Source: Pirellulales bacterium (GTDB lineage: Bacteria; Planctomycetota; Planctomycetia; Pirellulales; DATAWG01). From it: 64,000 nt of DNA. Under the pieces are notes generated by a model. It was given only the letters and a program-made list of their open reading frames with translations, was not told the origin of the DNA and did not search any database. The stretch is from contig DASZFO010000354.1 in the NCBI GenBank assembly GCA_035939775.1, forward strand, positions 1 to 64,000, given 5' to 3'. The translations under genes were made by a program, and so were the position numbers. This document shows, piece by piece, positions 17,443 through 25,000 of the stretch; position 1 is the first letter of the stretch, and each line of letters begins with the position of its first letter.

Positions 17443-20022
17443 ATGGAATTCTGGCGACAAAACCGCCTGCGAATAGCCGCGACCTCGGTCGCCGGCGGTC
17501 CGCGCAAATCCCCGCTCAGCGTCGAACGGCTGTTGCAGATCAACATCGCCATGCTCGTGCCGCTCGGGACGATGATGCTCGGCATGGGCGATCGTGGAAT
17601 GCCGCTCGCCGCCGCGGTCCTCATCGCCTCCCTCGCCTCGATGTTTCTGACCGATCGATGGGGCTGGATTCGGTTGAATCGCCTGGTGGCCAACGTGATC
17701 GCCCTCGCGGCCACGGTCGTCTCGGTATCCCAGTTCGTCCACGTCGCTAGCGGAGAACAGCTCCTCGCGATCGCGAACTTGCTCGTCTATTTGCAAGTCG
17801 TCCTGCTATTTCAGCAAAAGACGGTTCGACGCCACTGGCAGTTGCTCGTGCTGAGCGGATTGGAAGTGGTCGTGGCGACGGCGATCAATCTGAGCCTGCT
17901 CTTTGGCGTGCTCTTGGTGATGTATTTATTCGTGGCACTGGCCGCGCTGGGGCTGATCTTTATTCTGCGTGAGACGGAGCGTTACTCGCGGCGCACCGCG
18001 GCCGCAGAGCAAAGGTCGCGCTCCGCCACCAACGGCGATTCCACTCAAGCAAGATTGCGCTGGCCACTGCGCCGAGAAATCGAGATCATCGCCGCGCGGC
18101 CGCCGGACCTGCCGCGACAAATCCTCGGCGCGGGCATCCTGTGGCGCACGGCCGGCATCGGCGGCGGCACGCTGATCGTCGCCACGATCTGCTTCCTGTT
18201 CCTGCCGCGATTCGGCAAGGCGCTCACCGATGCGACCGGCCAGCAGGCGACGGTCGGTTACAATCCGACCGTGAAGCTCGGCGATCTGGGGCCGCTGCTC
18301 GAGGACCCCGAAATCGTGATGCAGGTCGAGTTCCGCAATGCCGCCGGCGATTTGATTACGCCGACTAGCCCGCCCCTGCTCCGCGGTTCGCTCGTGAACC
18401 ATTACCAACAGGGGGAGTGGAAGCTCGTCGGGGCCGATGTGCAGCCGCGCGACCCCGATTCCGGGGCCGTGGTTCGGCTCAGGTCGGCTCCGGCCGGGCC
18501 GGAGCTGGTCCGCGAGCGAATCACGATTCAGCCGATGCGCCAATCGGTTTTGTTCGGCGTCTACCCGCCCTACCAATCCGAGGCGCCGAAGTCGCGGCGC
18601 TATGTGCGATACGATCCAAATCGCCAGCAACTCATTCGCACCGGGCGCGATGTGCTCTCGCAGGAATTCGAATACGAAGTGCTCACCACGGGACTGTCGC
18701 AAAACCATCAATCGCGGGTCGTCCCAAAACTGCTGCCGCGCGAGCATGAAATGGACGACCTGTTGCAGCTCCCCGATAATCCGCCGCCGCGAAGCGGGAC
18801 TCCGTCGCCCGAGAACCGCCGGGGATTGTCCCCTTTTGTGGAGTCTTCGGAACAAAAGGGGACTGTCCCCCTCTCCTCAGGCGGTTCTCCGATAGGCGCT
18901 AAGCGCGACCAACTCACCGGGCTGCGTGCGTTCGCGGCGCAAAAGGTGCGCGAGTTCAAAATCGGGGCCGATGATCATTACGCCGCGGCCCGCCTGCTCG
19001 AGCGGGTTCTCGCGCTGCCGCCGTTCGAATACTCGCTCGCCCGCCCGCCGGCCGAGCCGGGCGCCGATCCTATCGAGGATTTCGTCACCCGTAATCCGCG
19101 CGGGCATTGCGAGTATTTCGCGAGCGCCCTGACGCTCATGCTTCGCAGCCTTGGCATCCCTTCCCGCATGGTGATCGGTTATCGCAGCGGCGACTGGAAC
19201 CAGATCGGCTCGTATTACGACGTGCGGCAATTGCACGCTCATGCCTGGGTCGAGGCCTACCTGGATGCGAACCAGATCAAGAACGTGCCGGAAAACGAGC
19301 GGCCCGCCGGGGTCTCGCTCGACGACGGCGCCTGGCTGGTTCTCGATCCGACGCCGGCGGCGCAAGCCAATGAGGCCTTCGCCCCGGGTTCGTTCATGTC
19401 GTCGATCGCCGGTCTGTCGGACTATATACAGGTGCTTTGGAACACCTACGTCGTCGGGCTCAATTCCGAGCGGCAAGACAAGGCGATTTATCAGCCGGTC
19501 GCGGAGTTTGGCCGCGCGCTCCAAAAGCTGGCGACGGATCCACCGCAAGCGATCGGCGATTTATTCCGGCATCTGCGGCACTGGCTGTTCGGCGGCGGCG
19601 ACGGCTCGGATGGTGGGCTGGATTGGTATGTGCTGGCCGCGATGGTCGTTCTGGCGGTCGCGGCGTGGCTCGTCTATCGGCTGACGCGGCTCGTCGCGCG
19701 AGCTACATTCCGCCAGCTCAAGCGCCGCCGTGCCGCCTCGGCCGCCCGCAGTCGAGTCGAGTTCTATCGCCGCTTCGAAGTGCTCTTGGCGCGGCACGGA
19801 ATCCGCCGCGCCGCCGGTCAGACCCAGCTTGAATTGGCCCATTACGCCGCCGCGCGATTGACGGCGTCGCTCGGCCCGCGCCGCGCCGCGGCCCTCCCCG
19901 CGCACCTCGTCGCCGCGTTCTACCGCGTCCGCTTCGGCCACGCCACCCTGAACGCCTCCGAAGCTCTCGCAGTCGAACAGCTACTGAGTCAACTCAGTCA
20001 GGGGCTGGGGACAACGCGATGA
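17443..20022 (+). CDS. TgpA-like membrane transglutaminase (DUF3488 plus transglutaminase core), with in-frame repeat insertion
   Basis: About 859 residues. Multiple N-terminal membrane helices (DUF3488/TgpA-like) are followed by a periplasmic transglutaminase-like core with the triad visible: Cys in GHCEYFASALTL, His in LHAHAWVEAY, Asp in WLVLDPTP. A further membrane helix (WYVLAAMVVLAVAAWLVY) precedes a C-terminal DUF4129-like cytoplasmic tail. It completes the MoxR-DUF58-transglutaminase set. ATG at 17443 is preferred; an upstream TTG at 17419 overlaps the DUF58 stop. Oddity: about 30 codons (18805-18895), just before the catalytic core, are a palindromic element of the GGGGACTGTCCCC family read in frame (RRGLSPF..KGTVPLS). 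It sits in a linker, so the enzyme is probably still functional. Confidence 0.9.
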   Translation: MEFWRQNRLRIAATSVAGGPRKSPLSVERLLQINIAMLVPLGTMMLGMGDRGMPLAAAVLIASLASMFLTDRWGWIRLNRLVANVIALAATVVSVSQFVHVASGEQLLAIANLLVYLQVVLLFQQKTVRRHWQLLVLSGLEVVVATAINLSLLFGVLLVMYLFVALAALGLIFILRETERYSRRTAAAEQRSRSATNGDSTQARLRWPLRREIEIIAARPPDLPRQILGAGILWRTAGIGGGTLIVATICFLFLPRFGKALTDATGQQATVGYNPTVKLGDLGPLLEDPEIVMQVEFRNAAGDLITPTSPPLLRGSLVNHYQQGEWKLVGADVQPRDPDSGAVVRLRSAPAGPELVRERITIQPMRQSVLFGVYPPYQSEAPKSRRYVRYDPNRQQLIRTGRDVLSQEFEYEVLTTGLSQNHQSRVVPKLLPREHEMDDLLQLPDNPPPRSGTPSPENRRGLSPFVESSEQKGTVPLSSGGSPIGAKRDQLTGLRAFAAQKVREFKIGADDHYAAARLLERVLALPPFEYSLARPPAEPGADPIEDFVTRNPRGHCEYFASALTLMLRSLGIPSRMVIGYRSGDWNQIGSYYDVRQLHAHAWVEAYLDANQIKNVPENERPAGVSLDDGAWLVLDPTPAAQANEAFAPGSFMSSIAGLSDYIQVLWNTYVVGLNSERQDKAIYQPVAEFGRALQKLATDPPQAIGDLFRHLRHWLFGGGDGSDGGLDWYVLAAMVVLAVAAWLVYRLTRLVARATFRQLKRRRAASAARSRVEFYRRFEVLLARHGIRRAAGQTQLELAHYAAARLTASLGPRRAAALPAHLVAAFYRVRFGHATLNASEALAVEQLLSQLSQGLGTTR
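18811..18889. repeat. GGGGACTGTCCCC element, copy A (inside the TgpA-like gene)
   Basis: Outer arms GAGAACCGCC (18811-18820) and GGCGGTTCTC (18880-18889) are perfectly complementary. Inside are GGGGATTGTCCCC (18821-18833), a TTTTGT..ACAAAA dyad (18834-18857) and GGGGACTGTCCCC (18858-18870). The inner 24 bases are the exact reverse complement of those in copy D. The element is inserted in coding sequence without breaking the frame. Confidence 0.9.
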
Positions 20023-20043
20023 AGCCGGTAAAATGCTTTGCAA

Positions 20044-20137
20044 CGCCTGACAAATCCGGCGGGGACTGTCCCCCTTTTGCGAATTCCGCGCAGCAAAACG
20101 GAGACTGTCCCCTTCTCCCAGCCGGATTTGTTAGGCG
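20044..20137. repeat. GGGGACTGTCCCC element, copy B
   Basis: Outer arms at 20044-20060 and 20121-20137 (CGCCTGACAAATCCGGC against GCCGGATTTGTTAGGCG) pair with one mismatch. The core has GGGGACTGTCCCC (20061-20073), a TTTTGC..GCAAAA dyad, and GGAGACTGTCCCC (20100-20112). Intergenic, just downstream of the transglutaminase gene. Outer arms match those of copy F, so B and F belong to one subfamily. Confidence 0.9.
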
Positions 20138-20143
20138 CTCGTA

Positions 20144-20177
20144 CGGCCTCCAGCGTTCCCTCAAAGCGAAGCTTTGA
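20144..20177 (+). pseudogene. Remnant of an S23-type four-helix-bundle gene (3' end only)
   Basis: Thirty-four bases match the last 34 bases of the intact gene at 21613-21990 (21957-21990) at 31 of 34 positions, including the final codons for LKAKL and the TGA. Nothing else of that gene is visible upstream. It is followed, as the intact gene is, by a C-rich tract of CCCTCGTCCC type. It looks like the 3' scar of a second copy. Confidence 0.6.
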
Positions 20178-20212
20178 GCATTTTCCCCCTCGTCCCTCAC
20201 CCCTCGCCCCTA

Positions 20213-21484
20213 ATGAAAATCGGTCTCATTGGTTATCAAGGTTCCGGCAAGAGCACGCTCTTCGAATGGCTTACCGGCGTGAAGCCCGATCCGGCGCTGG
20301 CCCATGCCTCGCAAAGCGCGATGGCCACGGTCCCCGAGCCGCGCGTCGAGCCGCTGTGCCAGGTCTACCATCCCAAGAAGGTCACGCTCGCGGCCCTCGA
20401 ATTGGTCGACACCCCCGGCCTGAGCCGCACGCACGAGGGCAACGCCGCCCGCCTCGGACTGATCCGCGAGGCCGGCTGCCTGGTGCTAGTCGTCGCTGGA
20501 TACGCGGGCGGCAATCCGCTGGCCGATCTGGTCGCGTTCGATGAAGATTTCCTCCTGGCCGACATGGAGATCGTCGGCGGCCGGATCGAGCGGCTCAAGG
20601 AATCGCTAAAAAAGCCCCATCCCAAGGCCGAGCGCGAGCACGAGCAAAACGAGCTGGCCGCCCTCGAGCCGCTGCTAACCAAATTGGAGGCCGGCCAGCA
20701 TCTCAATCAATCGGAGATGACCGACGAGCAGCTCAAAGCCACCAGCAGCTTCCGACTGCTCACGCAAAAGCCGAAGCTCGTTGTCGTGAACCTGGCCGAC
20801 GACGATTCCCCCGACCGCTTCGCCGAAAAAAACGCCAGGGGACTGTCGCCGCATTCTCCCTCTCCTTCGGGAGAGGGCCGAGCTGAGGGTGCCGAGCCCG
20901 GGGGACTGTCCCCTTTTTCGCAGCGGGCACCATCGCCAGATGGTCGGGAGAAAAAGGGGACTGTCCCCCTCTCCGCCGGCGGTTCCCAATCTTCTCCCTC
21001 TTCCTCGACGGGAGAGGGCCGCCCTGCCGTGAGCTTGTCGAAAGGGGGTGAGGGCGCCTCCGTCCTAAAAACTCTCTCCGGCGTCCCTCTCGTCGCCATC
21101 CCCCTCGGCCTGGAAGTTGAACTCGCCCGGATGACGCCCGAGGATCGGGCCGAATTCGAGCGCGAAATGGGGGTCGGCCACGGCGACCGCGACAGCCTCC
21201 TCCGCACGATCCTGAACGTCTCCGGCCAGATGCTCTATTTCACGGCCGGGGATAAAGAGGTCCGCACCTGGATGCTCCGCCAAGGGGGCACGGCCCTGGA
21301 AGCGGCCGACAACATCCACAGCGACCTGGCCCGCGGCTTCATCCGCGCCGAAGTGATGCAGTGCGCCGACCTGATCCGCCTTGGCAGCGAGCGCGAGATC
21401 AAAGCCCACAACCTCATGCGCCAAGAGCCGAAAGACTACGTCATCCGCGACGGCGACATCCTCCACATCCGCTTCAGCGTGTGA
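20213..21484 (+). CDS. YchF/Obg-type GTPase with DUF933 (TGS-like) domain and in-frame repeat insertion
   Basis: About 423 residues. The P-loop is GYQGSGKST near residue 7; ELVDTPGLS is the G3 region and KPKLVVVNLADDD resembles the G4 strand. The C-terminal domain (EVRTWMLRQGGTALEAAD, DLARGFIRAEVM, KDYVIRDGDILHIRF) matches the DUF933 domain of YchF, a translation-associated ATP/GTPase. Classic YchF has GxPNVGKST, so this is a divergent relative. ATG at 20213 directly precedes the P-loop strand; an earlier in-frame start would translate repeat DNA. Oddity: about 73 codons (20838-21056) between the G4 strand and the following VPLVAIPLGLEVEL strand are nested repeats, including two GGGGACTGTCCCC copies and two CTCTCCC-type hairpins, all in frame. 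Whether the protein remains active is uncertain. Confidence 0.85.
   Translation: MKIGLIGYQGSGKSTLFEWLTGVKPDPALAHASQSAMATVPEPRVEPLCQVYHPKKVTLAALELVDTPGLSRTHEGNAARLGLIREAGCLVLVVAGYAGGNPLADLVAFDEDFLLADMEIVGGRIERLKESLKKPHPKAEREHEQNELAALEPLLTKLEAGQHLNQSEMTDEQLKATSSFRLLTQKPKLVVVNLADDDSPDRFAEKNARGLSPHSPSPSGEGRAEGAEPGGLSPFSQRAPSPDGREKKGTVPLSAGGSQSSPSSSTGEGRPAVSLSKGGEGASVLKTLSGVPLVAIPLGLEVELARMTPEDRAEFEREMGVGHGDRDSLLRTILNVSGQMLYFTAGDKEVRTWMLRQGGTALEAADNIHSDLARGFIRAEVMQCADLIRLGSEREIKAHNLMRQEPKDYVIRDGDILHIRFSV
20838..21056. repeat. Nested repeat insertion inside the YchF-type gene (element copy C plus CTCTCCC hairpins)
   Basis: From left to right: a degenerate GGGGACTGTCGCC (20838-20850); a hairpin CCCTCTCC-TTCG-GGAGAGGG (20858-20877); GGGGACTGTCCCC at 20901-20913 and again at 20956-20968 around a TTTTT..AAAAA dyad; a second CTCTCCC-like hairpin near 20997-21020; and a G-rich tail to about 21056. 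All of it is open in the reading frame of the host gene. Confidence 0.85.
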
Positions 21485-21490
21485 GGGGAA

Positions 21491-21548
21491 GGGGCTGGGG
21501 GCTGGGGACTGGGGAAATGTAGCAGGCACACCCCCTGTGCCGTCCGCC
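21491..21548. repeat. G-run repeat (left of S23 gene) plus partial GTAGCAGGCACA repeat
   Basis: A GGGGCTGGGG/GGGGACTGGGG tract lies at 21491-21514. From 21519 a GTAGCAGGCACA..CTGTGCCGTCCGCC half-repeat follows. The tract is the inverted partner of the tract at 21998-22019 on the other side of the four-helix-bundle gene. Confidence 0.75.
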
Positions 21549-21612
21549 TGCGCGGAAAGAAACTGGGGGCTGGGAATGAAACGAACTCACATCAAATCAA
21601 GGAGATCACGAA

Positions 21613-21990
21613 ATGAGCGATGAAAACTCGGTCCGGTGTTATCAGCAGTTGCAGGTTTGGCAGTTGGCTATGGACGTTGCCGAGGAAACCTATCGTCTGA
21701 CGTCCCCATTTCCGAAGCACGAGCTGTATGGGCTTTGCAGTCAAATGCAGCGTGCGGCCGTTTCAATACCTTCGAACATTGCCGAGGGCCATGCGCGCGA
21801 TTCGACGCGCGAATTCTTGCACCACATTTCCATCACTTTCGGCTCAATCGCCGAGCTTGAGACACAGCTTCTGCTGTCAAACCGCCTCGATTATCTCGCC
21901 AAGCCAAAACTCGACGAGGTCATGCCGCAAATCGATCGCGTCGGCCGAATGCTCGGCGGTCTACAGCGCTCCCTCAAAGCGAAGCTTTGA
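21613..21990 (+). CDS. Four-helix-bundle protein, 23S rRNA intervening-sequence (S23) type
   Basis: A 125-residue protein of the S23/four-helix-bundle family (PF05635, TIGR02436-like): LQVWQLAMDVAEETYRLT, CSQMQRAAVSIPSNIAEGHA and FLHHISITFGSIAELETQL are the family's hallmark segments. Homologues are encoded within intervening sequences of 23S rRNA genes in some bacteria and otherwise scattered in genomes; the biochemical role is not settled. A good ribosome-binding site (AAGGAG) lies 8 bases before the ATG. The gene is bracketed by inverted G-run repeats (21491-21514 and 21998-22019), and a 34-base remnant of its 3' end lies upstream at 20144-20177. This arrangement suggests a dispersible unit. 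Confidence 0.9.
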   Translation: MSDENSVRCYQQLQVWQLAMDVAEETYRLTSPFPKHELYGLCSQMQRAAVSIPSNIAEGHARDSTREFLHHISITFGSIAELETQLLLSNRLDYLAKPKLDEVMPQIDRVGRMLGGLQRSLKAKL

Positions 21991-21997
21991 TCCCACT

Positions 21998-22019
21998 CCA
22001 GTCCCCAGCCCCCAGTCCC
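21998..22019. repeat. C-run repeat right of the S23 gene
   Basis: A CCAGTCCCCAGCCCCCAGTC-type tract, complementary over 16 bases (CCAGTCCCCAGCCCCC) to the tract at 21491-21514. A third tract of the same kind sits at 27521-27548, inside the leader of the large pseudopilin-like gene. Confidence 0.75.
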
Positions 22020-22025
22020 TCGCCG

Positions 22026-25000
22026 CTACTCAATGTAGCGGCGGAGCAGAATCGCCCGATTCACATTGTGATTCTGCCCGCGCTCGTAGCCGACGGGGAT
22101 CGAGCGGTCGAAGATGTAAAACGCTCGATGGCGGACAATATCCCCCGTATCGCTCCCCAACTCGGCCCCAAGCTGAAAGCCATCGGCATGGGCCTTTATG
22201 TCGTCGGGAGTGAAACTGGAAGGAGATGTAACAGTCATCCCCGGCCCGTAGTTGATCCCCCTCTGCGGCCAAGGCAGCACCTCGAAATAGCCAACCGTCA
22301 GCCACACGGCGAACACATTCGACCGCGTCGTGACATTGTTTCCGATCCGTTCTAGTCCCTGGTAGTAAAAATATGAGTTGCGCGTAGGCTGATTGTAATC
22401 GCCGACCAACGCGCCCAAACCTTTCAACGTGTCCAAGCCGAATAATGGCCGTTCGGGATTGGTGCCGATTCCGGTAGCTGACGGAGGGACTGTCGGGTCA
22501 GCGCGGAGTAGCGACAAATCGACACCTCTATGGAGCATATTGGCAAGAGGCACCAAGTCGGCGGCGCCGGCGGCGCGGAAGGGCGCCGCCACGGAAGTCG
22601 GAAAATCCTGGTCGGCGGTGATTAGCCCAGTGTTGTTAGTCTTACCGTCGCCGCGCCGGCTCATGATCAACCTATTCAACAACGTTGGATATCCGCCCTT
22701 TGCAGGATCCATTGGCACCCCGATCAAGGCGGCAAGCACGTCCGAGCTAGTGACCGTGTTAATGTTGATCCGCCCTGGATCGCGATAGTTCGACACTTTG
22801 TTGAACGGCGGCAGGAACGGCGATTGGCCCGACGTGCTAGTGAACACACTGGGGTTCAACACAGTATCCGAGCCGATGAACCGGGATGGAACAGTCAGAT
22901 AGTCGAGCACGCGATAGAGGTTCCCCGCAGTGTCCCCTTTATCCGCGGGATCGTGATAGTCCGTCGAGTTGAAGAAATTGAGCAGATGTTGAAATGGCGC
23001 ATGGAAACTCACATTCGCAGCAAAATACGGATCGGGGGTTTGCGCCGAGGCACTTATCGTCCCCGGACTCGAAAAGTCCATCAGCAAGCGGTCGGGAGAG
23101 CTTCCCGGCACAAGCAGCAGCTCCATCACATTCGCATAGGGCCGAGCATTCCAAGCGATCCAGGGGAACGGCTTCTGCGGGTCACCAGCATACGCCGCTC
23201 CAGGCCCACCTGCTGCGGCCGCCTGCGTGAAACCTTGTCCAAACCCTGTGTTAAGATACCCAATGGTGTGCTGAAGTTGATGGTTGAAGTTCCAAACGTT
23301 GTTGCCAAGCATATCGCGAGGCAAAGCGTCAGTCGGCTGACCCCAAAGATTGTTTCCACTGGCGGGGGGCGGGTTCGTATAACCGCCGCGCTGGCGGCTC
23401 GATAAATTCACCGGCCCTATCGCGTCGTCAGGATCGGGATCGGCCGATTCGCCGCTAAACGTCGTCAGGTCAATCGGCATCCAGTCGACGGTAATGTATG
23501 GATTCTTGACCCTGTCCCAAGCGGCGCGCGGATCTGCTAGCCTCTGCAGCACCACATGTTTATAGAGTTGCTTAGTTCCGGTCTTCGCCACGCCGGTCAG
23601 ACTCAGAGGACGGTTTAATGCGTTCGGGTCGCCGGTGCCCAGTTCCAACGGGTTGTTGCGGAACGGAAACGCCGAATCGCCGATAAGCCCATTGTTCGTC
23701 GCGTTCGGAGTGCCGCCGTAAGCGTCCGTCAGGTTTGTCCCGGGGTCCAATACAGTCGGCTCCGGATAATAGTACTGGGAAGTCGGAAGCGGCTCAGAGA
23801 CATTGAGACCGATTCCCTGCGGTGCAGTCTTCGCCACATTGCCCCAACTCGCCGGAGGATTCGCCGCTATGATGACTCCAACGACCTGCTTCCTATCAGT
23901 GTTCTGGGGGTCCGAGTATGCGGTATTCAAGCTGGTGGCGCTGTTTGCGCTAACCGTTATCGACTGCGACGTCGCGGTTTTTTCGCAATATGAGGTGGGA
24001 TCCTTGATCGATCCGACGTAAGTCTTCGGTCTGGGGCCAATCACTGCATAGGCCGCCGGTGGCACAAAGATTGGCGATTGGTTCCAGTTATAAAAGAGGC
24101 CTGGTGTCGCCGGCGTCGGCGGCTTGACGGTCGGAAACCAAATAATCCTGTCGACATTCGCCGTCAATGCGCTCGAAAACGTATTGATAATCAACGACTT
24201 CATAGTCGTCACATTGTCCGTGGTGTCGTTTTGAATCGTGAACGTATCCTTATTGGTCGTCGCGGCGGTGGTGAGGTTTGTCGTCGAGTCCGTGATCACC
24301 ATCCGCCAGACAGGATTGCCGTCCGGAGCTTGTTTGCTCAGTTCGAGACACCACTGTCCGGTGTTCTTGTCTTTGGTATACAGATCTGTCGGATAAATAG
24401 GATTGCTTGGATTGCGGCAACAATAGAGTTCAATGAAGAGCGATCCTTGCGGCACGCGGATCTGATCGAAGTTCTTGTCGTTCTTAAGTGGATCAGGGTC
24501 CTGGGGATCGGTGGTCTTCCTCTTCGGCCCATCGTCGAATCTCGTGTCCGCCGTAGCACGATCGTGGAATGCCAGCGTTTCTGTCATCACGATGTCGGGC
24601 GGCTTGCAGCCCCAAACGATCTGAAGATCGGCACTGGCGGCTTGATTCGGCGGCACCTGACTTGGATCACCGCTGGCTTTCCAACCGGCGTAGTCACTTT
24701 GGAAGATATGCGAGTGGTAGACGAAAGGTGTCATCACCGACGATGAATCGCGGAAGCAAACGGCATTGATGGCCCATTGAGCTGCGCGGCGCGCATTGGC
24801 CGCTTGAATGTTCGCGGCGGCGATTGGATCGGTGGTCCAGTTGCTGAATTTTGGGTCAGAGAAATCGGAAAAGGCCATCACCAGCGTATACAGATACCGA
24901 GCCATCAATTGCCGACCCATTTGAGGCGTCGCCACGCCGTCGGTAATGTCGAGATTGACCGATGCGGGGTAAGACGACGGCCAATATGGAAAGTCACTGC

